This document shows, piece by piece, positions 33,127 through 42,227 of a stretch of 54,813 bases of DNA. Origin of the DNA: Candidatus Binatia bacterium (GTDB lineage: Bacteria; Desulfobacterota; Binatia; UBA9968). Under the pieces are notes generated by a model, which searched no databases, was not told the origin of the DNA, and saw only the letters and a program-made list of their open reading frames with translations. The stretch lies in the NCBI GenBank assembly GCA_036504975.1, contig DASXUF010000119.1, forward strand, positions 1-54,813, in the 5' to 3' direction. Each line of letters opens with the position of its first letter. Within the stretch, counting starts at the first letter, position 1. Position numbers and translations under genes: made by a program.

Positions 33127-34263
33127 ATGCGAGTACTCTTCTGGTCGGCACCGTTTTGGCCTCAGATCGGAGGCGTCGAAATTTTTGCCGCAAATCTGCT
33201 TCCGGCTTTACGGGAGCGCGGCTACGAATTTGCCGTTGTTGCCGCGCGGGACCTTACCGACCTTCCCGAAGAAGACAGGTTCGGAGGGATTCCCGTATAT
33301 CGTTTCCCATTTTCGACCGCTTTAACGAACAACGACCTCGATCAAATAATAGCGATACGGCGGCAGATCACCAAGCTTAAACGCTCTTTCGCTCCGAACC
33401 TGGTCCATGTGAATTCTTTCAGTCCCGGCGTCCTTTTTCACCTGGACACTGCGAGTGGATGTCCCGTGCCTTTGCTGTTCACGTTGCACGGAGACACGTA
33501 CAAGCAAGCCGTCGAGCGTAACTCTCTGCTGGACAAGACTCTCCGAAAAGCCGCCTTAGTCACCGCCTGCTCGGCGGCGGCCATGGAACGCAGCCGGCAG
33601 GCTGCGGGAGAGCTCGTCTTTCGCTCATCGGTCATCTACAACGGGATAGAGGTGCCGCCTCTTGCCCCTGAGCCTCTGACATTCAATCCCCCACGATTGC
33701 TCTGCTTGGGACGCCTCGCGCCCGAAAAAAGGTTCCACCTGGCCTTGAGCGCCCTATCTCTCCTTAGCAAACGCTACCCTAACGTGCGTCTGGTCATTGC
33801 CGGCGATGGGCCGACGCGGACAGAGCTGGAACGTCAGACGGTCGAGTTGGGCCTCACGAATGTCGTTGAGTTTACCGGCTGGATTGCTCCCGAAAAAGTA
33901 CCGGCGCTGATCAATACCGCTACGGCGGTTGTCATGCCGTCGAGGAAGGAAGGACTGCCTCTGGTGGCCCTAGAAGCAGCCCTCATGGCCCGCCCGATTG
34001 TGGCGACGTGGGTGGGGGGAATGCCGGAAGTTGTCGTGCATCAGCAAACGGGATTGCTTGTCGAGCCGGAAAACAGCGCTGAACTAGCCGAGGCGATCGT
34101 CTGTCTGCTTGACCGGCCTGAAATCGCTACGCGAATGGGGCAGTCCGGCCGTCAGCGAACGCAAGAGGTATTCAGTTGGAAGCGGTGCGTGGATTCTTAC
34201 GATGCCGTCTATCGACAACTGATCACAAACGCATCCCATAATTACCTGTCCTCCGCGGAATAA
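33127..34263 (+). CDS. Glycosyltransferase family 4 protein
   Basis: 378 residues beginning MRVLFWSAPFWPQIGGVEIF, so closely related to the gene before it. Donor-side landmarks are RLLCLGRLAPEKRFHLALSA, VVEFTGWIAPEKVPALINTA and the E-x7-E motif in KEGLPLVALEAAL. I chose the ATG at 33127, aligned with the other family members, over an in-frame TTG at 33106 that overlaps the previous stop. RBS is weak. It probably adds the next sugar of the same glycan. Confidence 0.92.
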   Translation: MRVLFWSAPFWPQIGGVEIFAANLLPALRERGYEFAVVAARDLTDLPEEDRFGGIPVYRFPFSTALTNNDLDQIIAIRRQITKLKRSFAPNLVHVNSFSPGVLFHLDTASGCPVPLLFTLHGDTYKQAVERNSLLDKTLRKAALVTACSAAAMERSRQAAGELVFRSSVIYNGIEVPPLAPEPLTFNPPRLLCLGRLAPEKRFHLALSALSLLSKRYPNVRLVIAGDGPTRTELERQTVELGLTNVVEFTGWIAPEKVPALINTATAVVMPSRKEGLPLVALEAALMARPIVATWVGGMPEVVVHQQTGLLVEPENSAELAEAIVCLLDRPEIATRMGQSGRQRTQEVFSWKRCVDSYDAVYRQLITNASHNYLSSAE

Positions 34264-34309
34264 TTGCTCCATTTGAGGACTCGCCTGATCAGCGTGTGAA
34301 AAGGTTGCT

Positions 34310-35005
34310 ATGTCCATGAAGCTCTCTTTGATCAGCTGCATTGTTCCCGTATTCAACGGCGAACGCTATCTGCGGGAGACCTTGGACAGCATTTTGGCGC
34401 AGACCTATCGGCCGCTGGAAGTCATCGTCGTCGATGATGGCTCGACCGACGGCACGGCAGCGGTCGTTACACAGTATGGTGCGCGGGTTCGCTACTTATC
34501 CCAACCCAATTCAGGGCCGGCGACGGCCCGCAATCTAGGGCTGGTCGCAGCGCTGGGAGAGTTTACGGCTTTTCTCGATGCGGATGACCTCTGGCATCCT
34601 GAGAAGATTGCACGACAAATAACGCGGTTCCATAAACGGCCTGAAATTGAGCTGTGCTTCACCGGTTTTAAGAATTTTTGGATGCCAGAGCTTGCGGAAG
34701 AAGAAAGCCGTTATCAGGGGCATCCTCTGGCGGGTCCACAGTCAGCTTGGAGCATCTGTACGCTACTGGCACGGCGCGTCGCCTTCGAAAAATTCGGCAA
34801 TTTTCACGATGGCGCACGGGAATTCGAGAACATGACTTGGTTTTTGCGCGCGGTGGAACAAGGTGCCGTTATCGATGTGTTGTCCGATTTGCTGATGTAC
34901 CGGCGCCTTCACCCGAACAATATATCGCGCCAGTACGGCATGAACGGTTTTTTTCCTGTTCTGAAGGCATGGCGGGATTATCAACGTAAACGGTCAGACG
35001 GATGA
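34310..35005 (+). CDS. Glycosyltransferase family 2 protein
   Basis: 231 residues in GT-A layout: SLISCIVPVFNGERYLRETL, VIVVDDGSTDGTAAV, the SGPATARNLGL stretch and the metal-binding FLDADDLWHPEK. It ends after about 230 residues, with no C-terminal membrane segment, so it is soluble or peripheral. It uses a nucleotide sugar with inversion. The 38943 product is a near twin, and both follow a pair of GT4 genes. Confidence 0.92.
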   Translation: MSMKLSLISCIVPVFNGERYLRETLDSILAQTYRPLEVIVVDDGSTDGTAAVVTQYGARVRYLSQPNSGPATARNLGLVAALGEFTAFLDADDLWHPEKIARQITRFHKRPEIELCFTGFKNFWMPELAEEESRYQGHPLAGPQSAWSICTLLARRVAFEKFGNFHDGAREFENMTWFLRAVEQGAVIDVLSDLLMYRRLHPNNISRQYGMNGFFPVLKAWRDYQRKRSDG

Positions 35006-35114
35006 CAAGCCTCGTTCTCTATCTTCGTCTTCGAGCAGGTCGCCAGATGTCAGGTTTTTGGCTAAAGCGCTGCATGAATACCTACGAAGGACTTTAGCAA
35101 CAAGAGGATGGCTT

Positions 35115-36002
35115 ATGGCGGGCCGGTCTCCCGAGACTTCGAAGATCAGGATTCCTCTGTTCGAGCGGATGCAGATCGAGTCGCAATCGAACTGCAATCG
35201 CTCATGCTGGTTCTGCCCTCGCACTTACGACCGGACCGGAAAGTACCTCGACGAAAAAGGTAATGCGATCTTAAATCAGATGCCCACCGAAAAGATCCTC
35301 GATCTATTGAATCAGGCGCAGGCAATGGGTTTTACGGGGCGCGTGGGATTTTACCATTATTCAGAGCCCTTGCTCGACAAGCGCAACATCCTGCTCGCGC
35401 AAGAGGCGAGGAAACGAGGCATGAAACCCTACCTGCACACCAACGGCGACGTGCTGAAACACGATGACGCATTGTGCGAGAAGGTTAAGCGTGCCTATGG
35501 GCTCATTGTAGTGGGGCTGTACGACTATAAGACTAACGAAGAGTTGGACCAAGCCAAAGAGTACTGGCAGAAAAGACTGGCTGGTTCCAACCTCAAGTTC
35601 AGCCCCATTGGTCTATCGGGCGGGCGTACGGCGTACAGCATGGGTGTTCCCAAGGCTCTGGTGCCCTCCGATTCACGCATGGCTGTTCCGGACATTACAT
35701 TTACGAATGCGCCCTGTCACCGCCCCCTTATCCGCATGATCGTCCAGTATGACGGCGAAATGTGTAACTGCTGTGAGGATACGCACGGGGCATTTAAGCT
35801 TGGCAATGTGTATCAAAATTCTCTGGAAGAACTGTGGTTCTCCGATCAGCACGCGGAGCTGGTCAAGGACCTTATCGAGGGCCGGCGGGAAAAATATGAT
35901 TTGTGCGGAAACTGCCCACTGGCGCCGACCGGTCCGGCGTCCAATGGCAAGAAAATTGACATCCTACCCCGACGATCCACCTTAGGAACGACTGTCCAAT
36001 AG
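35115..36002 (+). CDS. Radical SAM protein with SPASM domain
   Basis: 295 residues. The radical SAM cluster motif is Cys27, Cys31 and Cys34 in NCNRSCWFCPRT (C-x3-C-x2-C). The C-terminal region CNCCEDTHGAFKLGN...YDLCGNCP supplies cysteines for a SPASM auxiliary Fe-S cluster. SPASM enzymes modify peptides or proteins, or dehydrogenate sugars and alcohols. I took the ATG at 35115 with AGAGGA upstream; an in-frame TTG at 35058 would add 19 residues. The gene lies between the two glycosyltransferase blocks. No small precursor peptide gene is evident next to it, so sugar chemistry is at least as likely as peptide modification. Confidence 0.9.
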   Translation: MAGRSPETSKIRIPLFERMQIESQSNCNRSCWFCPRTYDRTGKYLDEKGNAILNQMPTEKILDLLNQAQAMGFTGRVGFYHYSEPLLDKRNILLAQEARKRGMKPYLHTNGDVLKHDDALCEKVKRAYGLIVVGLYDYKTNEELDQAKEYWQKRLAGSNLKFSPIGLSGGRTAYSMGVPKALVPSDSRMAVPDITFTNAPCHRPLIRMIVQYDGEMCNCCEDTHGAFKLGNVYQNSLEELWFSDQHAELVKDLIEGRREKYDLCGNCPLAPTGPASNGKKIDILPRRSTLGTTVQ

Positions 36003-36024
36003 TCCTTCTCACCGATTGCCGTGA

Positions 36025-36619
36025 ATGCCTAACGAGAGCAAGCGAATCCTTTTTTGGTCGGAAACGTTTTCGGTAGCGTTGAAAACCTGGCGGCCAGGTT
36101 GTTGCCGGCGTTGCGGGATCGTGGTCATGAATTCATCGTGGTGACATGGGGGACGCCGGATCTTCCCTCAGAGGAGCTCTACGGAGATATCCCGGTTCAT
36201 CGTTTTCCATTCTTTCCGGGCTTTCAGCCGGGCACCATCAACCCGTTAACGGAAGCAGCTGCAAAAGTAAGGAAGCTGAAGCAGGAATTTCGCCCCGATC
36301 TCGTCCACGTCAACTCGTACGGATGCAGTGTCTTATTTCATCTCATGACGGCGAATGCCCATCCCGCGCCGACGTTGGTCACTCTGCACCAAGCTCTGCC
36401 CAATGAACCCGTCGGGCCTGAAACCTTGCTCGGGAAGGTTTTACGCTACGCCGATTGTCTCTGCTTCAGCAGCCAGAAATTGCCAGGCAAATGGGCCGGG
36501 CTGCCCGCCGGCGGGCACAGGACGTTTTTAGCTGGCAGCGGCACGTGAACGCATATGACGAGTTATACCGCCAATTGACGGCGGACGGGCATGACCGCAC
36601 CGATAGAATCACACGCTAG
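36025..36619 (+). pseudogene. Broken glycosyltransferase family 4 gene
   Basis: The first codons read ESKRILFWSETF as in the neighbouring GT4 genes, then a small deletion removes the WPNIGG part and shifts frame; translation resumes as VENLAARLLPALRDRGHEFI. After the LGKVLRYADCLCFSSQ segment the whole donor-binding half (about 170 residues) is missing, and another frame gives the normal end, VFSWQRHVNAYDELYRQL, stopping at 36619. Two independent lesions make it a pseudogene of the tandem family. Confidence 0.85.
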
Positions 36620-36625
36620 TTCGCT

Positions 36626-37753
36626 ATGCGAGTTCTATTCTGGTCCGAGCAGTTTTGGCCCAACATCGGCGGCGTCGAAGTCTGGAGCGCAAAGCTGCTT
36701 TGCGCCCTGCGCGAGCATGGCCATGACTTTATCGTGGTGACATCGCAAGATGCTTCCGCTTTAGCTCAGGAGGACCGATATCAAGGAATTCCCGTTCGTC
36801 GGTTTCCTTTTTGGACAGCGTTGACGAGCCGCGACGCGCGCCGACTGATCGAGATCAAACGGGAGGTGGCCCGGCTCAAACAAAGATTCCAACCGGATCT
36901 GGTCCACCTGAATCTTTCAGGCGCAAGCGTCTACTTCCACGTCCAAACAGCCGATACCTACCGCACGCCGTTGCTTGTGTCACTGCATCAGCCCTTAGAG
37001 CATCAATCCGGCGGCAGTGATTCCATAGTCGGACGCGTACTGCGCTCGGCCGACTGGACAACCGCCGGCTCGACCATGGTGCTCACGACGGCGTTGCGTC
37101 TCGTGCCCGAGATTTCGTCACGCTCTTCGGTGAACTATTTTGGTTTCGACACGCCGGATCTCTCGCCGGAATCCTTGCCATTCGAAGCGCCGCGGTTGCT
37201 GTGCCTCGGGCGCCATGTCTACGACAAGGGGTTTGATCTCGCATTGACCGCGTTTAGCACCATCGCGCGTCGCTTCTCTCACGCGCGGTTGATTATGGCC
37301 AGTGACGGACCTGCCAGGCCCGCGCTGGAACAGCAGGCTGCCGAGTTGGGCATCGCCCATCTTGTCGACTTTATCGGATGGGTGGAATTCGACAAAATCC
37401 CGGCGCTTTTAAATTCGGCCACGATGGTTTTGATGCCGTCGCGTGGAATAGAAGGCTTCGGTTTGGTGGCGATGGAAGCAGCTGTCATGGGCCGCCCCGT
37501 TGTCGCAACCAGGAATGGCGGGCTTTCGGAAGTAGTTGTAGACGGGCAAACCGGATTGATTGTGGAGAGCGAGAACAGCGCCGAGCTCGCCCGCGCGATA
37601 GAGTATCTCATCGATCATCCGGACATAACGGCAATGATGGGCCGGGCGGCGCGCAGCCGCGCGCAGGCGCTGTTCGGCTGGGAGCGCCACGTCAAAGCTT
37701 TTGACGATTTATACCGGCAGCTCCACAATGGCTTTCCTCACGCGAGTTTCTGA
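36626..37753 (+). CDS. Glycosyltransferase family 4 protein
   Basis: 375 residues beginning MRVLFWSEQFWPNIGGVEVW. Donor half: RLLCLGRHVYDKGFDLALTA, LVDFIGWVEFDKIPALLNSA and E-x7-E in IEGFGLVAMEAAV. It starts seven bases after the broken copy ends, with no strong RBS. Expected to be a retaining sugar transferase at the inner membrane face. Confidence 0.93.
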   Translation: MRVLFWSEQFWPNIGGVEVWSAKLLCALREHGHDFIVVTSQDASALAQEDRYQGIPVRRFPFWTALTSRDARRLIEIKREVARLKQRFQPDLVHLNLSGASVYFHVQTADTYRTPLLVSLHQPLEHQSGGSDSIVGRVLRSADWTTAGSTMVLTTALRLVPEISSRSSVNYFGFDTPDLSPESLPFEAPRLLCLGRHVYDKGFDLALTAFSTIARRFSHARLIMASDGPARPALEQQAAELGIAHLVDFIGWVEFDKIPALLNSATMVLMPSRGIEGFGLVAMEAAVMGRPVVATRNGGLSEVVVDGQTGLIVESENSAELARAIEYLIDHPDITAMMGRAARSRAQALFGWERHVKAFDDLYRQLHNGFPHASF

Positions 37754-37787
37754 ATAAGCGACGATTCAAGGCAGTCGAGACGCCGTC

Positions 37788-38912
37788 ATGAGAATTTTGT
37801 GCTGGTCGGATCTGTTTTGGCCGTATATCGGCGGCGGGGAAATTTTTGCCGCGAAGCTTCTGATGGCTTTGCGCGAACGGCATGAATTCATCGTCGTGAC
37901 GCGCCAGGATACCGCGGATCTCCCGCCCGAGGACAGTTATCAAGGGATTCCGGTCTATCGTTTCCCGTTTTGCACCGCATTGGCGGGCCGTGACATGATC
38001 CAGATGCTGGCGGCAAAGCGGCGGATAACCGAGCTCAAGCGGACCTTCGCGCCGGACTTGGTTCACGTACAAAATTTCGGCCCCAGCGTTCTATTCCTCC
38101 GCGAGACGGCCGATGTGAGCCCGACTCCTTTATTGTTGACCCTGACGACCGAAATCTTGCCGGATACAGGCACCGGTCCCGACACACTCATGGGACGCAC
38201 TCTGCGTTCTGCGGATTGGATCAATTGCGTGTCGTCCGCGACGCTCGCGCAAGTGCGTCAACGGGTGCCTCGGACCATTTCCCGCTCATCCGTGATTTTC
38301 AACAGCGTGGAGGTTCCCCCGATTTTGCCGCAACCCCTTCCTGCCGAGATGCCGCGGCTGCTGTGCTTAGGACGCCTCCACGCCGAAAAAGGATTCGATA
38401 TGGCGTTGTCAGCCTTGGCGCGGATCGTCGAGCGCTTTCCCCGTCTCAGATTGACCATCGCCGGCGACGGACCTGAGCTGTCAACGTTGCAACGGCAGGC
38501 TTCCAACTTGAATCTTACCGGCGTCGTCGATTTTATGGGTTGGGTATCGCCTGAGAAAATCCCTGCTCTGATGAACACCGCAACGCTGGTCGTCATGCCG
38601 TCTCGATCGGAGGGACTTCCACTGGTAGCGTTAGAGGCGGCGCTGATGGCCCGTCCGATCGTGGGGACTCGGATCCCGGGTTTGGCAGAAATCGTGATGC
38701 ACCGTCAGAATGGATTACTGGTCGAGCTCGAAGACAGCGCGGGGCTGGCCGAAGCTATCACATTTTTGCTGACACACCCGCAGGTGGCTGTACAAATGGG
38801 TCAATCGATCCGGAGCCGGGTGCAGGAAATGTTCAGTTGGATTCGTTGCGTAGACGCTTACGATGCGATTTACCGGAAGTTGGGCCATGACGCGTCTTGT
38901 GCTCAAGCGTAG
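37788..38912 (+). CDS. Glycosyltransferase family 4 protein
   Basis: 374 residues beginning MRILCWSDLFWPYIGGGEIF. RLLCLGRLHAEKGFDMALSA, VVDFMGWVSPEKIPALMNTA and the E-x7-E motif in SEGLPLVALEAAL mark the donor half. Its last part (LPLVALEAALMARPIVGT) is closer to the 33127 gene than to its direct neighbour, which agrees with a duplicated GT4-GT4-GT2 block rather than gene-by-gene duplication. Confidence 0.93.
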   Translation: MRILCWSDLFWPYIGGGEIFAAKLLMALRERHEFIVVTRQDTADLPPEDSYQGIPVYRFPFCTALAGRDMIQMLAAKRRITELKRTFAPDLVHVQNFGPSVLFLRETADVSPTPLLLTLTTEILPDTGTGPDTLMGRTLRSADWINCVSSATLAQVRQRVPRTISRSSVIFNSVEVPPILPQPLPAEMPRLLCLGRLHAEKGFDMALSALARIVERFPRLRLTIAGDGPELSTLQRQASNLNLTGVVDFMGWVSPEKIPALMNTATLVVMPSRSEGLPLVALEAALMARPIVGTRIPGLAEIVMHRQNGLLVELEDSAGLAEAITFLLTHPQVAVQMGQSIRSRVQEMFSWIRCVDAYDAIYRKLGHDASCAQA

Positions 38913-38942
38913 TGAACTAAATCGGCCAGAAAAGAAGCTGGA

Positions 38943-39632
38943 ATGGACCGACTCTTGATCAGTTGCATCGTGCCTGTCTTCAACGGCGAGCGCTATTTGG
39001 CCGAGGCGTTGAATAGCATTACAGCGCAGACGTATCAACCGGTCGAGATCATCGTGGCGGATGACGGCTCGAGCGACAATTCCGCGGACGTCGCGCGCGC
39101 TTACCGAGCGCCCGTGACTTACTTACGGCAACCGAATTCAGGCCCGGCGGCGGCGCGGAATCTCGGATTGACCGCGGCGAAAGGAGACTTCATCGCCTTT
39201 TTGGATGCGGACGATCTCTGGCATCACGAGAAGTTGGAGCGCCAGATGGCGCGTTTTCGAGCCCGCCCCGAGCTCGAGTACTGTGTCACACACGTGCAGA
39301 ACTTTCGCACACCCAAAGACGGCGCGACGGCGAATGGATTGGAAACCTACTACGTCGGACGGCCGCTGCCGGGCTACGTCACGCAGAGCCTCCTGGTCCG
39401 GCGCAGTTTCTTCGATCGAATCGGTCCATTCAATACTGCCCTGACTCATGGGGATGACACCGACTGGTATTTAAGAGCCAAAGAGAGCGGCGCCGAGATG
39501 GAGCTGTTACCCGACGCCCTGGTCTATCGCCGCATTCATGACGCGAATCTGAGCCAGGTTCAGGCCGCTCAGAGCCGAGAAGAGTATCTGCATATTCTGA
39601 AAGGCGCTCTGGATCGCCGCCGGCTGCGCTAG
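38943..39632 (+). CDS. Glycosyltransferase family 2 protein
   Basis: 229 residues: LISCIVPVFNGERYLAEALN, IIVADDGSSDNSADV, SGPAAARNLGLTAAKGDF and the metal-binding FLDADDLWHHEK. It is the twin of the 34310 gene, with divergent C-terminal halves (THVQNFRTPKDG here), so acceptor choice probably differs. AGAAG lies before the ATG. Confidence 0.92.
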   Translation: MDRLLISCIVPVFNGERYLAEALNSITAQTYQPVEIIVADDGSSDNSADVARAYRAPVTYLRQPNSGPAAARNLGLTAAKGDFIAFLDADDLWHHEKLERQMARFRARPELEYCVTHVQNFRTPKDGATANGLETYYVGRPLPGYVTQSLLVRRSFFDRIGPFNTALTHGDDTDWYLRAKESGAEMELLPDALVYRRIHDANLSQVQAAQSREEYLHILKGALDRRRLR

Positions 39633-39670
39633 AAGCTAGACCACCATAGCCTACGCACATCAAAACGCTC

Positions 39671-40780
39671 ATGCATGAAGTCGATTTTTCAAGATTCGGA
39701 ACCACATGGGACTCGGAGAATCCGCAAGGCTTCGACGGCGCGACGGCCTTCAAGAACATGCGTGCGGAGTTTGACGAGGCGGCGGCCAAGACGCCGCATC
39801 AGGTACGCGAATCGTTCTTCGTGTTCGGAGGACGAAGCGTCCGGGTCCGCGTCGTCGGGCATGACCTTGCCGAGCACTTTGTCCGCCCATTTTCTCATCT
39901 GCAAGCGAACGGACGTTGTGCGCAGCCGCCGCAATTGACGATCGATCTTTCGGACGATGAAAAAAATCGCGACCGCATGGTGGCGGCGACTGAGAACGAC
40001 CTAGGTTGGACTGAGTCGACCGTGCAATCGAGCGATGATCGTTTCATCGGGCAACGGTTGCCGCACACTTTTTCCTGCCTGGACCGCGAAGCGAATCATA
40101 TCGTTGCGACGATCGCGTGGCACGATCGCATCTTCATCTACGAGCGGGCGAAGCCTCTGGCGCGCCTCTTACTCAAGTGGCACAACGATCAGGACGTCCA
40201 GGTGATCCATACGGGCTTGGTCGCCCGCGACGGCAAAGGGGTGCTCTTCGCGGGAAAGAGCGGCTCCGGGAAGTCAACGTCGTCTTTGGCCTGCGTGTCT
40301 GCCGGTTTCGGATACTTGAGCGAAGACTATGTCGGTCTGGAAAGCCGGCCGGACGGCTCCTTTGTCGGTCACAGCCTCTATAATTCGGTCTTCCTGGAGA
40401 CCGAGCACCTGGGCCGTTTTAGCGAATTGCGCCCTCACGCCATCAAAGGCAGGCCGCCGCATGAATTGAAATCGGTGATGATTCTCTCTCAGGTGTTTCC
40501 GGAACGGCTCAAACGGTTCGTCCCGATACGCGCCCTGGCGCTGCTCCGTGTGACCGACATTCCAAAATCGAGATTTCGACCTGCTTCAAAGGCTGAAGCC
40601 TTGCTGGCGCTCGGGCCGAGTTCCCTATTACAGATACCCAACCGAGGATTGGGAGTCCCGGGGTTCAATAAGTTAGCGCAACTCGTCGAGCGAGTTCCCT
40701 GCTTTTGGCTGGAGGTAGGAAGCGATTTGCGAGCCACACCGAATTGCGTCGAGGAGCTTCTGGCACAAGTGAGTCCTTGA
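39671..40780 (+). CDS. HPr kinase/phosphorylase-like P-loop protein
   Basis: 369 residues. The C-terminal half has a Walker A motif GKSGSGKST near residues 195-203, then SEDYVGLE, and an IPNRGLGVPGFNK stretch; this resembles HprK-type kinases and their relatives. The first about 150 residues are not recognisable to me. HprK-like proteins of this size occur in lasso-peptide and exopolysaccharide loci with asparagine synthase, NTP_transf_5 and PqqD proteins; in lasso-peptide loci some phosphorylate the peptide tail. Two of those partners are in this cluster; PqqD is not seen. Not the classical sugar-uptake HprK, since no PTS gene is near. Confidence 0.78.
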   Translation: MHEVDFSRFGTTWDSENPQGFDGATAFKNMRAEFDEAAAKTPHQVRESFFVFGGRSVRVRVVGHDLAEHFVRPFSHLQANGRCAQPPQLTIDLSDDEKNRDRMVAATENDLGWTESTVQSSDDRFIGQRLPHTFSCLDREANHIVATIAWHDRIFIYERAKPLARLLLKWHNDQDVQVIHTGLVARDGKGVLFAGKSGSGKSTSSLACVSAGFGYLSEDYVGLESRPDGSFVGHSLYNSVFLETEHLGRFSELRPHAIKGRPPHELKSVMILSQVFPERLKRFVPIRALALLRVTDIPKSRFRPASKAEALLALGPSSLLQIPNRGLGVPGFNKLAQLVERVPCFWLEVGSDLRATPNCVEELLAQVSP

Positions 40781-40798
40781 ACAAGTTAAACAGCAACA

Positions 40799-42205
40799 AT
40801 GCCGGTAACCCAAAGACGCTTTCCTTACCCTTACAAAGCCTTGTTGGCGGTTTGCTCGGATATCGACTCGATGCATCCCTGGCAATTTGTGAGAGTCCAT
40901 AAATTTCTAAATACCCTAACGAGAGCCATTCCCCATTACGGGAATGGTGTGGGACTGGACGTCGGCGACAGTTTTTATTTCAAGAATATGTCGAATAAAG
41001 GCCTCAGCGTTTACGATGCCTGTTATCGATATAAAAACGAAGACCTGTGGGCGGATGAATTCGTTGGGGAGGTGGCTCGAGTGCTAGACCCCGCTCACGC
41101 TCGAGACCCCGTCACGGGAAGGCTGGTGTTTGAAGACGGTCCGAAGTTCATAGAGAAATACATCAGAGCCGGGTGGATTGATGTTGTCCATGGCGGCGAC
41201 GGGAATTGGGGCGAGCATGCTTTCATGCGAGGCGCCACGGACTGGTGCAGGAGAGATGGACAACATTATATGGAATGGTTGGCAGAGAGAGGACTGAAGA
41301 TCGACACCTTTACCAATCACTCCGAGGTCACCTCCGATTTTGGCGTGCCGAGCCAAGCATCCACGGCGGAAAAGCCGAGGTCGATGGGCGACCTCCCTTC
41401 TTCGCCCGCTTACTGGGCCGATTGCGCGCGGCAATCGGGCATAAAGTTCTATTCGTCATATCTACCTACGGAATCAGCTGCCTGGCGCAGTACATTCGGT
41501 CAAGACACAGTGCTCGTGCCTGTCACGTTTAGGGATGGCGGTAAGTTCTGGCATTTCAGCAGATACAGCAGCGGCAAGCCTTATGCAGATACCGTAAGTT
41601 CTATCCTTAATGCTGCCAATCTTGATTCCCTTATAATCGGGAACAAATTCGAAGTGGCCTATACTCACTTTGGATACCTAAGCCCTCGCGGTAAGCGCGG
41701 CGGTTGGCGCGCTTATTTGAGCAGCATGGTAAATTTGCCGGGAAGAATTCACAGGAGGATCTCGCCAGCAGCAAAAAACCGATGGCTCGCTCGCGCCCGC
41801 CCACTTGGTACTCATTCGAGACTTGGGGCGAGCAGTATCCGTTCTTTCAGACTGCTGAAGGGTTATCAGGATGAGGGGGAAATCCTTGTGGCCAAAACCT
41901 CGAGGTTGCTGCGCTACAACCTCGCATTGGACCATTTGGTTTTTAGTGAAGCACAAATTGACGGCCGAACAATTATAGATATCACCGTGATCCAAGACCC
42001 ACAGTTCGGCGACTTTACTCCGACGCTAAATGATTTGAAGGGCGTCACTTTTTATGTTTCTGATAGCTCCAAGGCCGAGATACGAATTCATGACACGTTA
42101 GTCCATGAAAATGAAATTCAACGAAACCCCGCTGACGAGACCGGACAGCAAAGCATAGGCATCAAGTGGTTTCAGCCCGACTTTACGGACTATACAATTT
42201 CCTAA
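40799..42205 (+). CDS. Uncharacterised protein, possibly polysaccharide-deacetylase-like
   Basis: 468 residues. I do not recognise the family firmly. An N-terminal LLAVCSDIDSM strand with two aspartates, a mid-protein VHGGDGNWGEHAF, FTNHSEVTSDFG and later AYTHFGYLSPRG could correspond to the Asp and His metal-site motifs of NodB-type carbohydrate deacetylases, but the canonical TFDDG and HSxxHP are absent. No signal peptide or membrane segment is obvious. It is flanked by the HprK-like and HD-like genes with gaps of about 20 bases, so it belongs to the same operon. Confidence 0.7.
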   Translation: MPVTQRRFPYPYKALLAVCSDIDSMHPWQFVRVHKFLNTLTRAIPHYGNGVGLDVGDSFYFKNMSNKGLSVYDACYRYKNEDLWADEFVGEVARVLDPAHARDPVTGRLVFEDGPKFIEKYIRAGWIDVVHGGDGNWGEHAFMRGATDWCRRDGQHYMEWLAERGLKIDTFTNHSEVTSDFGVPSQASTAEKPRSMGDLPSSPAYWADCARQSGIKFYSSYLPTESAAWRSTFGQDTVLVPVTFRDGGKFWHFSRYSSGKPYADTVSSILNAANLDSLIIGNKFEVAYTHFGYLSPRGKRGGWRAYLSSMVNLPGRIHRRISPAAKNRWLARARPLGTHSRLGASSIRSFRLLKGYQDEGEILVAKTSRLLRYNLALDHLVFSEAQIDGRTIIDITVIQDPQFGDFTPTLNDLKGVTFYVSDSSKAEIRIHDTLVHENEIQRNPADETGQQSIGIKWFQPDFTDYTIS

Positions 42206-42227
42206 ACCAGCCGGAAAAATCGATATC

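Noticed and set aside
35058-35114. Upstream TTG start for the radical SAM gene
   Set aside because: The ATG at 35115 has a better RBS, and the extra residues show no conserved pattern. Kept as an alternative only.
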